Source: Bin22 sp965207275 (GTDB lineage: Bacteria > Chloroflexota > Dehalococcoidia > Lucifugimonadales > UBA3495). Taken from it: 64,000 nucleotides of DNA. Shown in pieces: positions 24,674 to 33,097 of the stretch (its first letter is position 1; every line of letters begins with the position of its first letter). The stretch is taken from the NCBI GenBank assembly GCA_965207275.1, contig CBDBMH010000002.1:1426001-1490000 (forward strand), in the 5' to 3' direction. The notes under the pieces are model-generated. The model was given only the letters and a program-made list of their open reading frames with translations, had not been told where the DNA came from and made no database searches. The position numbers were made by a program, and so were the translations under genes.

Positions 24674-26608
24674 CTACTTGACCGCCCTCACGTACTCGAA
24701 GTCACGCACCCCGAACACGCCGGGAGTAAGCCACTCTTCAATAATTTCGGGATTGATCATGAACTCGAAGGGCACCCAATAGAGCGGTATGGAGCAATGG
24801 ACTTCGTAACAGTTTTCCCCCATCTCACGAATCAGGTTATCTCGTTCTTCGAGGGTAGCGGCGACCTCCAGGGCCTCGTACTTCTCGGTGAAGAACTGGG
24901 ACTCGTAGCGGGGACTGCGCGCGCCGCTGTAGTGATACACAAAGATGGCCCGGGTGGGCTCGGTGAAGCTGCCGGTATGGAGCCAGGCAACGTTGTTGAC
25001 CTCCTTGGCGCGGAGCCTGGAGCTATAGACCGCGGTCTCAACGGGCTGAAAATCGACGTCGATGCCAATCTGGCGCCAGTAGTCGGCCACCAGTTCGCCG
25101 ATGTCCAGCATCTCGGGAAGACCGGGCCTGGGGTAAGAAAGCTGGGTAATCTTGAAACCGTCGGGGAAGCCGGCTTCAGCCAGGAGGGCCTTGGCTTTTT
25201 CGGGATCATAGCCGTAGTCGGCCTCAAAGGAATCCAGCCAGGAGGGCTGCCAGCCGGGGAACTTTTCGTGGGAATGGGTCTGCATCATGAGTTCGGCGCG
25301 GCCGTTGAAGAAGACATCGTTGATTTCCTGGCGGTTGATGGCGCGGTTCATGGCCTCGCGGACCAGGGGCATGGTCATAGGCTCGGAGGGGTCGTAATTG
25401 GGCTCGTCGGGCAGGTAGTTGCCGCCGAAGAAGCCCACCAGACGGATAGCCGGGGTAGTACCGAGGACAATCTCCATACCGCGAGAGAGGGCGCCGACCT
25501 GGAGGTCGCGGGGGATTTCGGCGGCGTGGACTTCGGCGGTAACGAGCATAGCCAGCTGGGTAGAAGGCTCGGAAATGAAGAAAATCTGGAGTTCCGGGAA
25601 ATCGGGGGTCTTGCGCCAGTGGGTAAAGTCGGTGGCCTCGTAGCGCAGGTACTGGGCCTCGGCGTGCTCGGCAAACCGGTAAGGGCCGGTGCCGATGGGG
25701 TCATTGGCCATAAGGCGGACACCCTCATCGTTGGCATCAAAGCCGGTCATCACGCCGCCGTTGGCGTCCCAGTGGTCCTTGCTGCGGATAACGGTAGTGT
25801 AATTGGTGCTCATATAGGTGGTCATTATGGGCTCGGGCTTATTCAGGTGGAGCTCCACCACGTGGCCTTCGGGGCCATCGGGCATAACGACCTCCCGGAG
25901 CAGGTCCCGCCAGGTAGCGGCGCGGCCGTCGAAGTGGTCATTGCGGCGCTCCTGCCACATAGTGTGTTCCACGTCCTTGGCGGTCAGTTCGCCCCAGCCC
26001 TTGTGAAACTGGACGCCGGGCTTCAAATTGAAGGTCCAGACGGTGAAATCGTCGTTGGCGGACCACTGGGGGGACAACATAGGAACGGAATCGGTGTACT
26101 GGTCGAACTGGACCAGGCCCTCGAACATGGGGAGGATGACGGGCAGGTCACCGCGACCGGCAACGGGGTCGGCGAGATCGCGGGTGGTGGGACCCCTGGC
26201 CACCTGGAGTTTGACCACGGCGGGCTCTGCCATGGCCATCGCATCGGTGGAGGCGGCGGGAGCAGGAACGGGAGTGGGGGTTGCCGCCTTAGCCTCAGCC
26301 CCGATAGCACCCTGGCCGACAACGGCGCTGACCGTAGCCTGGGGAGCGGGCTGAGCGGCCGGAGCGGGTTGGGCCGGCTGGGCGGGGGCGGAAGGTTGGG
26401 AAGGTTGAGCTGCAGCTGCCGGGGCCGCGGGTTGGGCTGCCGGTTGGGCCGGAGCCGCCGGCTGGGCCGCCGGGGAACTGCCACTGGATGGCTGGGCGGG
26501 GGCCGGCTCGGGAGCAGAAGCGCCGCAAGCCACCAGCGCCAATAGTCCAATGGTCATCAGTCCATAGATTAGCCAACGAGGTGCAAAAACTCCGGGCAAG
26601 GTCATCAT
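24674..26608 (-). CDS. Family-5 extracellular solute-binding lipoprotein
   Basis: 644 residues. A signal peptide with hydrophobic GLMTIGLLALVAC ends in a lipobox cysteine, then a roughly 75-residue tether made almost only of Pro, Ala and Gln. The mature part has the SBP-5 pattern: DFTVWTFNLKPGVQFHKGW, VREAMNRAINRQEINDVFFNG, YDPEKAKALLAEAGFPDGF. It binds peptides or another organic solute outside the membrane and delivers it to the permeases downstream. GGAGGAAAT lies before the start. The alternating tether suggests the domain is held away from the cell surface. Confidence 0.94.
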   Translation of the reverse strand: MMTLPGVFAPRWLIYGLMTIGLLALVACGASAPEPAPAQPSSGSSPAAQPAAPAQPAAQPAAPAAAAQPSQPSAPAQPAQPAPAAQPAPQATVSAVVGQGAIGAEAKAATPTPVPAPAASTDAMAMAEPAVVKLQVARGPTTRDLADPVAGRGDLPVILPMFEGLVQFDQYTDSVPMLSPQWSANDDFTVWTFNLKPGVQFHKGWGELTAKDVEHTMWQERRNDHFDGRAATWRDLLREVVMPDGPEGHVVELHLNKPEPIMTTYMSTNYTTVIRSKDHWDANGGVMTGFDANDEGVRLMANDPIGTGPYRFAEHAEAQYLRYEATDFTHWRKTPDFPELQIFFISEPSTQLAMLVTAEVHAAEIPRDLQVGALSRGMEIVLGTTPAIRLVGFFGGNYLPDEPNYDPSEPMTMPLVREAMNRAINRQEINDVFFNGRAELMMQTHSHEKFPGWQPSWLDSFEADYGYDPEKAKALLAEAGFPDGFKITQLSYPRPGLPEMLDIGELVADYWRQIGIDVDFQPVETAVYSSRLRAKEVNNVAWLHTGSFTEPTRAIFVYHYSGARSPRYESQFFTEKYEALEVAATLEERDNLIREMGENCYEVHCSIPLYWVPFEFMINPEIIEEWLTPGVFGVRDFEYVRAVK

Positions 26609-26644
26609 TTCCTCCTCTTGGTCGATATACGCCAGGCTCCATAT

Positions 26645-26664
26645 CCTTTTCGCAATCGAAAAGG
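26645..26664. promoter_or_regulatory. Perfect hairpin in the leader of the binding-protein gene
   Basis: CCTTTTCG-CAAT-CGAAAAGG, an 8-bp perfect stem 36 nt upstream of the gene start and between it and the proposed promoter. It could be an operator or an RNA structure affecting translation. Confidence 0.4.
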
Positions 26665-26762
26665 CATCAATTTATTACGACTTCCGTTTAAACTCTAACC
26701 ATATATTGCATTTTCCGCACAGCGTCAGCCCAGCGCTGATCGAACGCACGTCAGTTCACGCA

Positions 26763-26791
26763 AGTCTATTATTGGGTATGTCGAATGTCAA
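26763..26791 (-). promoter_or_regulatory. Candidate sigma-70 promoter for the solute-binding protein
   Basis: On the minus strand a perfect TTGACA (26786-26791), 17-bp spacer and TAGACT (26763-26768). The leader would be about 150 nt. Confidence 0.55.
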
Positions 26792-26889
26792 GAAAATCCG
26801 TATCTTAGCCAATAGGCAGCGAGGGTAGGGGATGATGCTACACTTGCCTCGTAATACTTTGTAGTCTTATTTTGGGGGAAGGAGGGAAG

Positions 26890-28743
26890 ATGAACCTGAG
26901 GGTCAGAAGACGCGTCACCAGACGCAAGAGCAATAATCATTTTATCGAAACGACAATGGTACCAACCCGGGACGGCATAAATCTGGCAACGGATATTCAC
27001 AGGCCTATAGTGGACGGCAAGATGGTGGAAGAACCCCTACCGGTTCTTTTGCAAAGGACACCATACGACAAGGGTTCCTCGGCCCGGTTGGAGGAGGCGA
27101 CGTTCTTCACCAACAACGGCTACGTTACCGTCATTCAGGACTGCCGGGGAAGGTACGAATCGGAGGGGGGGTTCACCAAGTACGTAGACGAAGGACAAGA
27201 CGGTTACGACACCCTGGAATGGCTGGCCGAGCAGCCCTGGTGCAACGGGAAAGTAGGCACCTTCGGCCTGTCGTATGCCGCCCACACCCAGGCGGCGCTG
27301 GCGTCCCTGAACCCGCCAAGCCTGGCTGCCATGTGGCTGGAATGCGGCGGCTTCGCCAGCGCTTACCATAGCGGTTGCCGCAATGGTGGCGCCTTTGAAC
27401 TCAGGCAGGTCACCTGGGCCTACCGGGAAGCCCTGGAGAGTCCGGAGGTCCGGGCCAATCCGGACACAACCCGGGCGGCGATGATGCGGCAGAACATCCA
27501 CGAATGGTTTGCCAGGTTCCCCTGGAAACGGGGACATTCGCCGTTGAGCTGGACGCCCGACTACGAAGACTACCTGATGGAGATTTGGGGGCACGACACC
27601 TTCGATGAGTACTGGCAACAGGTGGGACTGTGCGCCATGGCACACTACGGGACCCTGGCCGATGTCCCCCAGGTCCACCAGTGCAGTTGGTACGACCCCT
27701 ATTCGGCGAGCACTGTCCAGAATTACCAGGCCCTGTCCCAGGCCAAGTCCAGCGAAGTCTCCCTGATCATGGGCCCGTGGACCCACGGCGCGCGCTCCGT
27801 CACGTACTCCGGCAACGTGGACTTCGGCCCCCAGTCCACCCTGGACAACTCCAGGGAGGGCAGCTTCAACGATCAGCGTCTAGCTTTCTTTAATCACTGG
27901 CTGAAGAATGAGGATAACCGTTGGGGCAACAGGAAGCCGGTAAAGCTGTTCGTTATGGGCGGCGGCAGCGGGCGCCGGAATGCCGAGGGCAGGCTGGACC
28001 ACGGCGGCAAGTGGGTTGAAGAGACCGCCTGGCCGCCAACCAGGGTGAAGGAAACATCTCTTTACCTGCAACGGGAAGGAGATCTCTCCATTGGCATGCC
28101 GGAAGTAGGGACGGCGCCCAGCACCTACCGATTTGACCCGGAGAACCCGGTGCCAACCATCGGAGGCAACATATCCTCCGGCCTGCCGATAATGGAGCCA
28201 GGAGCATTTGATCAGAGGGAGACGGAGGACTTCTTCAGCTGTCGAGCGCCCTTCCTGCCGCTGGCTTCCAGGCCCGACGTGCTGGTGTTCCAGACGGAGC
28301 CGCTACCTGAAGACCTGGAAGTTACGGGTCCGGTGGTGGTCAACCTGTGGGTATCATCGACAGCAGTGGATACCGACTTTACCGCCAAGCTGATCGACGT
28401 TTACCCGCCATCGCGCGACTATCCGGAGGGGTATGCGCTGAATCTGAGCGACGGCGTGCTGAGGACCAAGTTCCGCAACTCCTGGAGCGAACCCGAGTTA
28501 ATGGAGCCGGGAGAGGTATACCCCATAAGCATCGATCTGTACCCCACCAGCAACCTGTTCACCCAAGGGCACCGGATAAGGCTGGACATATCGTCCAGCA
28601 ACTTCCCCCGCCTGGATGTGAACTGCAACACGGGCGAGAATCCGGCCCTGTCGCCCATCAGGCTGTCGGCCGACAACACGGTTTACCACGACCATAGTCG
28701 CCCTTCCCACGTAATACTGTGGATGGCGGCCGGGGACTGTTAA
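26890..28743 (+). CDS. CocE/NonD family hydrolase (X-Pro dipeptidyl-peptidase-like)
   Basis: 617 residues from ATG 26890; GGAGG 6 nt upstream decides it over a TTG at 26872. The alpha/beta hydrolase core starts with TTMVPTRDGINLATDI, has the oxyanion Tyr in PVLLQRTPYDKGS, and the nucleophile Ser in TFGLSYAAHTQ. The C-terminal jelly roll (TGPVVVNLWVSSTAVDTDF, then RLDISSSNFPRLDVN) is the non-catalytic domain of CocE and X-Pro peptidases. Family members hydrolyse esters, amides or cephalosporins. No signal peptide is seen. Located divergently from the solute-binding lipoprotein. Confidence 0.93.
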   Translation: MNLRVRRRVTRRKSNNHFIETTMVPTRDGINLATDIHRPIVDGKMVEEPLPVLLQRTPYDKGSSARLEEATFFTNNGYVTVIQDCRGRYESEGGFTKYVDEGQDGYDTLEWLAEQPWCNGKVGTFGLSYAAHTQAALASLNPPSLAAMWLECGGFASAYHSGCRNGGAFELRQVTWAYREALESPEVRANPDTTRAAMMRQNIHEWFARFPWKRGHSPLSWTPDYEDYLMEIWGHDTFDEYWQQVGLCAMAHYGTLADVPQVHQCSWYDPYSASTVQNYQALSQAKSSEVSLIMGPWTHGARSVTYSGNVDFGPQSTLDNSREGSFNDQRLAFFNHWLKNEDNRWGNRKPVKLFVMGGGSGRRNAEGRLDHGGKWVEETAWPPTRVKETSLYLQREGDLSIGMPEVGTAPSTYRFDPENPVPTIGGNISSGLPIMEPGAFDQRETEDFFSCRAPFLPLASRPDVLVFQTEPLPEDLEVTGPVVVNLWVSSTAVDTDFTAKLIDVYPPSRDYPEGYALNLSDGVLRTKFRNSWSEPELMEPGEVYPISIDLYPTSNLFTQGHRIRLDISSSNFPRLDVNCNTGENPALSPIRLSADNTVYHDHSRPSHVILWMAAGDC

Positions 28744-28792
28744 CCCATTCCAAACCCTGGTTTCAGGAATATTCTTTCTCTATTTTTCACGG

Positions 28793-28820
28793 GGGGCGAG
28801 CAAATTGCTCGCCCCTTTCT
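28793..28820 (+). terminator. Rho-independent terminator after the CocE-type gene
   Basis: Stem GGGGCGAGC/GCTCGCCCC with a short A/T loop, followed by TTTCTTGTTT, 50 nt past the stop. Confidence 0.8.
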
Positions 28821-28899
28821 TGTTTGCACCGATCACGGGTTGCCGCCCCAGCCCACCCGGTACTGGTCAGCAAAGAATTTGCGCGGGTTGACAACGATC

Positions 28900-28950
28900 T
28901 ATTGGTGGATGTCGGGTATTGGTGGATGTCGGCTATTGGCGGATGTCGGC
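28900..28950 (+). repeat. Three tandem copies of a 17-bp repeat
   Basis: The unit is TATTGGTGGATGTCGGC at 28900, 28917 and 28934, with one or two substitutions between copies; a partial fourth (ATCGGTGG) follows. Confidence 0.85.
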
Positions 28951-29186
28951 ATCGGTGGGGCCCGGTATGGTTGGCAACGTTGCCGGAACCGCCCCCGGGA
29001 GGTCGGGGTGGGGCCGAGGGAGCTTAAGGGAAAGCTCAAGACAGAAGGGCGGCCAGTGCTTTCTACTCGTTTCGCTCCCGAGCGTCGCCGTGTATTCTAT
29101 AGCGACCGTGGGGCGCGGCAACCCGGCGGCCGGATTTGTTACTTTGTTTTCGAAACAGAAAGAGCTAAACGGGAGACGGAGGCTTT

Positions 29187-30059
29187 ATGTTTGAGGGGTT
29201 CGAACAAAAGAGAATTGAGACCGGCGGCGCTCATGTCAATCTGGTCATTGGGGGCAGCGGCCCGCCGCTGCTGCTGCTCCACGGGTACCCTCAGACCCAT
29301 GCAATGTGGCACAAGGTGGCGCCCAGGCTGGCGGAGCACTTCACGGCAGTGGCCGCCGACCTGAGGGGTTACGGCGACAGCGGCAAGCCCGAAGGAGACC
29401 CGGAGCACCTGAACCATTCAAAGCGGGCTATGGCGCAGGACCTGGTGGAAGCAATGGAAAACCTGGGTTTCAACTCCTTTTACCTGGCCGGCCATGATCG
29501 TGGCGCCCGGGTCTCTCATCGACTGACCAAGGACAATCCGGACCGCGTGCTGAAGCTGGCAACCCTGGACATTATTCCCACCCACCGAATGTTCCAGATC
29601 GTCAACAAGGAAATGGCCCTCAACACCTACCACTGGTTCTTCCTGAGCCAGCCTTACGACTTTCCCGAGCGGGTGATCGGGGCCGACGCGGACTATTTCA
29701 TTCGGCACAGCTTCCAGCGCGGCCCAAACTGGCAGGACATTTTCCCCGAGGAGGCGGTGAGGGAGTACCTCCGGTGTTCCACCGATCCAGCGACCATCCA
29801 CGCCATTTGCGAAGACTACCGGGCCGGCGCCAGCATCGACCTGGTGCACGACGAGGAAGACTTTGCCAACAAGGTTACCTGTCCCCATTTGGCGTTGTGG
29901 AGCGACCGGGGTTACGTGGGGCGGAGCCAGGACGTACTGGCTGTGTGGCGGGACTATTCCGTCAACGTCAGGGGACACTCCATGCCTTCAGGCCACTATA
30001 TAGCCGAAGAACTACCGGAGGAAACTTACGTAGCCTTGCGAAACTTTTTCCTTGAATAA
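29187..30059 (+). CDS. Alpha/beta hydrolase, fluoroacetate/haloacetate dehalogenase-like
   Basis: 290 residues. The nucleophile elbow is GHDRGAR, putting Asp104 rather than Ser at the nucleophile position, with Arg105 and Arg108 following. Asp128, His149-Trp150, Tyr211 and His270 fall at spacings close to those of Rhodopseudomonas fluoroacetate dehalogenase (Asp110, Arg111, Arg114, Asp134, His155, Trp156, Tyr219, His280). That enzyme displaces fluoride or chloride from haloacetates through an Asp ester. The oxyanion HGYPQTHAMW and cap domain also fit. Epoxide hydrolases share the Asp nucleophile but usually have two cap tyrosines, so the dehalogenase reading is favoured. No partner genes are adjacent. 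Confidence 0.88.
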   Translation: MFEGFEQKRIETGGAHVNLVIGGSGPPLLLLHGYPQTHAMWHKVAPRLAEHFTAVAADLRGYGDSGKPEGDPEHLNHSKRAMAQDLVEAMENLGFNSFYLAGHDRGARVSHRLTKDNPDRVLKLATLDIIPTHRMFQIVNKEMALNTYHWFFLSQPYDFPERVIGADADYFIRHSFQRGPNWQDIFPEEAVREYLRCSTDPATIHAICEDYRAGASIDLVHDEEDFANKVTCPHLALWSDRGYVGRSQDVLAVWRDYSVNVRGHSMPSGHYIAEELPEETYVALRNFFLE

Positions 30060-30093
30060 GGCGGAGGACTGGGAGACTAGCTACCAAAAGGTT

Positions 30094-30124
30094 GGGGACA
30101 GGGTACCTCCCTGTCCCCTTGTCT
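30094..30124 (+). terminator. Rho-independent terminator after the dehalogenase-like gene
   Basis: Perfect 10-bp stem GGGGACAGGG/CCCTGTCCCC with a 5-nt loop, then TTGTCTAC, 34 nt past the stop. Confidence 0.75.
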
Positions 30125-30173
30125 ACCCCTGCACGTCACTCCAGGCAGTGGAACAGACCACCGTTGGTAAATA

Positions 30174-30593
30174 TTAGCGGTTGGAGGAAGGGTTAGCCTG
30201 GGGGAGGCCCTGCTCCATGGCCCGCATCTGGCATTCCAGGCAGAGCAATTCCTGGCGCAAGTCAATGGCTGTCCAGATGTTATCCCCAATTTCTCCGCAC
30301 AGGAATTTTGGAACTGTCTCCTCCCAGGAGGAGGCGGAAAGGGACTCCACGTAGTGAATGTACCCTGACTTGTCCTGCGTACCCCACCACCAGGGGGAGA
30401 ACTCCCGGTTCAACTCTACGGAAATGGCTTCGCTGACCCAACCGTCTTCCGGCATTTCCACCACCCAGCCGACTCCACCGTCGGCCCGGGTTTCACGAAA
30501 TGCATTCAGTTCTCCGCCCCGGATGCATTCCCGCACCATGGCAGTGGATATTCGCAATCTCTGGGAAGCCTCTCTGATGGTAACCCGGTCCAT
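30174..30593 (-). CDS. Small helix-turn-helix protein of unknown function
   Basis: 139 residues from ATG 30593 (GGGGGTT upstream); an open extension to 30650 has no better site. VTIREASQRLRISTAMVRECIRGGELNAFRE looks like an excisionase/MerR-type winged helix in which the recognition helix is followed by a wing. The rest (WWWGTQDKSGYIHYVESL, then LRQELLCLECQMRAMEQGLP) is unfamiliar, perhaps a helical effector domain. It may be a small regulator of a neighbouring gene. It is isolated on the minus strand between the dehalogenase-like gene and the ABC permeases' terminator. Confidence 0.65.
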   Translation of the reverse strand: MDRVTIREASQRLRISTAMVRECIRGGELNAFRETRADGGVGWVVEMPEDGWVSEAISVELNREFSPWWWGTQDKSGYIHYVESLSASSWEETVPKFLCGEIGDNIWTAIDLRQELLCLECQMRAMEQGLPQANPSSNR

Positions 30594-30705
30594 GCAACCC
30601 CCCGCGGTGAAGGAAATATCCGCCAAAGCCCGATTGCTGAACGAAATCATGCTTGGCAGGAGAATTGGCTGGCGCTATTATGGTGCATTTTGTCACAAAT
30701 GTAAA

Positions 30706-30738
30706 AGCCCCCGATCTGTGTGACCAAATTCGGGGGCT
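30706..30738 (-). terminator. Rho-independent terminator of the second ABC permease operon
   Basis: Stem AGCCCCCGA/TTCGGGGGCT with a 14-nt loop; on the minus strand the stem is followed by TTTTAC. It lies 35 nt past the DppC-like stop. Confidence 0.75.
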
Positions 30739-30772
30739 GGTTCTTGCTTAATCGAGTAAGTGGCAGGGGCAA

Positions 30773-31759
30773 TCAGCCAACGCCGGCTTCCTTGGCTTCC
30801 TTGGTGGCCTTGAGCCAGCGCCAACGCTGCAACGGGTCGCTCACCGCGCGCATCCAGACACCAAAGAGGTTGAATGAAAGGGCAGTCAGGAAGATTGCGG
30901 TACCCGGAACCACTACCACCCACCAGGCGGTGACGATGTAGTCCCGACCCTGGGAGAGCATCAGGCCCCAGGAGGACTCGGGCGGCTGAATGCCGAAACC
31001 CAGGAAGCTGAGGGTGGACTCGGTAAGGATGTTCCTGGGAACCTCCAGCGCCGCCAGGGTCAACAGCGGGGTGATCAGGTTGGGCAGCACGTGCCGGCCG
31101 ATGATACGCCCATCACTGGCGCCGATGGCTCTTGCCGCATCCACGAATGCCTGCTCGCGGAGGGACAGCACCACGCCACGGGACACGCGGCAGAATAGCA
31201 TCCATCTGGCTATTGCGAACACAATGATGATATTGGTGAAGCTGGGCCCCAGGATGAATAACACCATCAGGGCCAGCAATAACAGGGGCACGGACATGAA
31301 GATGTCCACCGCCCTCATTATTATGTCGTCCAAGATTCCCCGGTAGTAACCGGCAGTGATGCCCAGGAACACGCCGATTACGCTGGAAACCAGCACCCCC
31401 AGCAGGCCCACCGAAATGGATATTCGGCCACCGTAAATCAGACGGCTGAGGTAGTCCCGGCCGAGGTGGTCAGTGCCCAGGATGAACCGTCGATCTTCCG
31501 TGACGGTCTGGCCGTCCACCCGCATGGTCGCCGGGTGCGGCGCAACGTCAGGGGGAAGATGGCGCAGTTTCAACTGCTGGTTCTGCGGGTCATAGGGCGC
31601 CACGAAGGGAGCAAAGACCGCCGCCATCACGATCACAAAGAGGAACAACGCGGAAAACAGCGTGATCGGATCATTGAGAAACGCCTGGAACAAGGCGTTG
31701 TTCCACAACGCCACTACCGGGTTCGGCTTTTGCACTACGGTCGTCATGTCACTTGCCAT
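30773..31759 (-). CDS. Oligopeptide-type ABC transporter permease (DppC/OppC-like), second set
   Basis: 328 residues. The N-terminal helix (ALFLFVIVMAAVFAPFVAPYDP) is followed by FILGTDHLGRDYLSRLIYGGR, and the EAA-type loop lies in LREQAFVDAARAIGASDGRII. The last 25 residues are charged (RWRWLKATKEAKEAG). It resembles the product at 22514-23452 in layout. It would pair with the DppB-like protein upstream and with the nearby binding lipoproteins. No ATPase accompanies it. Confidence 0.93.
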   Translation of the reverse strand: MASDMTTVVQKPNPVVALWNNALFQAFLNDPITLFSALFLFVIVMAAVFAPFVAPYDPQNQQLKLRHLPPDVAPHPATMRVDGQTVTEDRRFILGTDHLGRDYLSRLIYGGRISISVGLLGVLVSSVIGVFLGITAGYYRGILDDIIMRAVDIFMSVPLLLLALMVLFILGPSFTNIIIVFAIARWMLFCRVSRGVVLSLREQAFVDAARAIGASDGRIIGRHVLPNLITPLLTLAALEVPRNILTESTLSFLGFGIQPPESSWGLMLSQGRDYIVTAWWVVVVPGTAIFLTALSFNLFGVWMRAVSDPLQRWRWLKATKEAKEAGVG

Positions 31760-31854
31760 GTCGAAACCAAATCCTCAGAACAGAATAGGCGCCTTGCGCG
31801 CCTCTGCCATGCCCCCTCCGGCCATGGCAACGGGCGTCTTCAGCTTAGCTGACA

Positions 31855-32784
31855 CTAGCTGTAAGCAATTCTGGGGTCCAGCCAGGTATAGATCAGATCC
31901 ACGCACAGGTTGATGACCATCACCATCAGGGCCACCACGAACACCGAGGCCGTAACGATGGGCAGGTCGCGGGCATTGATGCCGTCAATCAAGAGCTTGC
32001 CTATTCCGGGCCAGCCGAAGATGATCTCCACCACCGTGGAGCCGTTCATAAAGCCGGCCAGTTCGTCGCCCATCAGAGTAACGATGGAAATGGAAGCGTT
32101 CTTCAGCACGTGGCCGTAAAGAATGGCGGTTTCGCCCAGACCCTTGGAGCGGGCGGTGGAAACGTACTGCTTGGCGACTTCTTCGATCATGGTTGACCGG
32201 GTGATCTGGGCATTGCGGCCCAGCACCGTGGGGGCGAGGGCCATGGCCGGCAGCACCATGTACTTCCACCCCTCGGGGCCCAGCCCCTTGAATCCCGAGG
32301 TGGGCAGTAAGTCAAGCTGAACGGAGACCACCAGAATCAGCATCAGAGCCAGCCAGAATTGAGGCACCGAAATCACCGCAAACGATAGAACGTTCACAAT
32401 GCGGTCAAAGAAGCCCCGGGGCCGTCTGGCCGCTAATATTCCCAGCGGAATGCCCAGCATGCCTATGGCCCATGCGACAAGCGCCAGCACAGCCGTGTTG
32501 GGCAAGCGGTCGAATATCATCTCCTGGGCATCAATCCTGTGGCGCAGGGACTTGCCAAAGTCCAGCCTGGCCAAGTCCCAATAGAAATCGGCAAAACGGA
32601 TGTAAAGCGGTCGGTCCAAGCCGAACTTCGCCCGGAGGGCATCAATGGTTTCCTGGGATGCATCCTCATCCACCATCAACTCCACCGGGTCTCCCAACAC
32701 GTTGATGGCGAGGAACAGTAACCCCATAAGGCCGGCTACGATAAATACGGAATGGCCGAGCCGCCGAATCATGTAGTTGCGCAC
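31855..32784 (-). CDS. Oligopeptide-type ABC transporter permease (DppB/OppB-like), second set
   Basis: 309 residues with the standard start MRNYMIRRLGHSVFIVAGLM and the segment KFGLDRPLYIRFADFYWDLARLDFG. The EAA loop is in YVSTARSKGLGETAILYGHVLKNAS. Six helices are evident. It is 95 nt upstream of the DppC-like partner, and the solute-binding gene lies a further 310 nt upstream on the same strand. Confidence 0.93.
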   Translation of the reverse strand: MRNYMIRRLGHSVFIVAGLMGLLFLAINVLGDPVELMVDEDASQETIDALRAKFGLDRPLYIRFADFYWDLARLDFGKSLRHRIDAQEMIFDRLPNTAVLALVAWAIGMLGIPLGILAARRPRGFFDRIVNVLSFAVISVPQFWLALMLILVVSVQLDLLPTSGFKGLGPEGWKYMVLPAMALAPTVLGRNAQITRSTMIEEVAKQYVSTARSKGLGETAILYGHVLKNASISIVTLMGDELAGFMNGSTVVEIIFGWPGIGKLLIDGINARDLPIVTASVFVVALMVMVINLCVDLIYTWLDPRIAYS

Positions 32785-33097
32785 AGTTTCCCCCGTCAGA
32801 ACAGTTTCTTGGTCAAGGTCGCCTTTTCTACTTACTACATTTTAAACAAGGGGCGCTTAGACTTCGGTTGGTCAAGGATATTAAAGCTAATTTCCTTTAT
32901 CGTCAACTACTATTTGCCATTTTGCAAGAAACTCAAAATCCATTAAATCTCGGCCCTGTCACCATCTGTTCCACCATACGTTCAACTAACGATATTCGGA
33001 TTCTGATAATCATGAAACCGAAACTACATCCGCCGCAGGCGGGCCAAAGCGGCTGCTGTCCGGCCTACCCGCCATTTCGCCGGAGGCGGCCCTTCAT
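32785..33097. other. AT-rich intergenic region with a GC-rich repeat
   Basis: There is no gene in these 313 bp. The left part is A+T-rich, and the right part (about 33030-33095) has CCGCC/GGCGG-type inverted segments of the dispersed family. I saw no terminator with a T run after the binding-protein gene, so readthrough is possible. Confidence 0.45.

Larger units (their letters stand above)
28744..29186. other. 440-bp intergenic region
   Basis: There is no gene that I can support. It holds the terminator above, a 17-bp tandem repeat (28900-28950) and the leader of the hydrolase gene. Confidence 0.5.

Noticed and set aside
24554..26545. 663-codon plus-strand frame
   Set aside because: It lies opposite the solute-binding lipoprotein; the antisense frame is open because of GC-rich third positions and has no family motifs.
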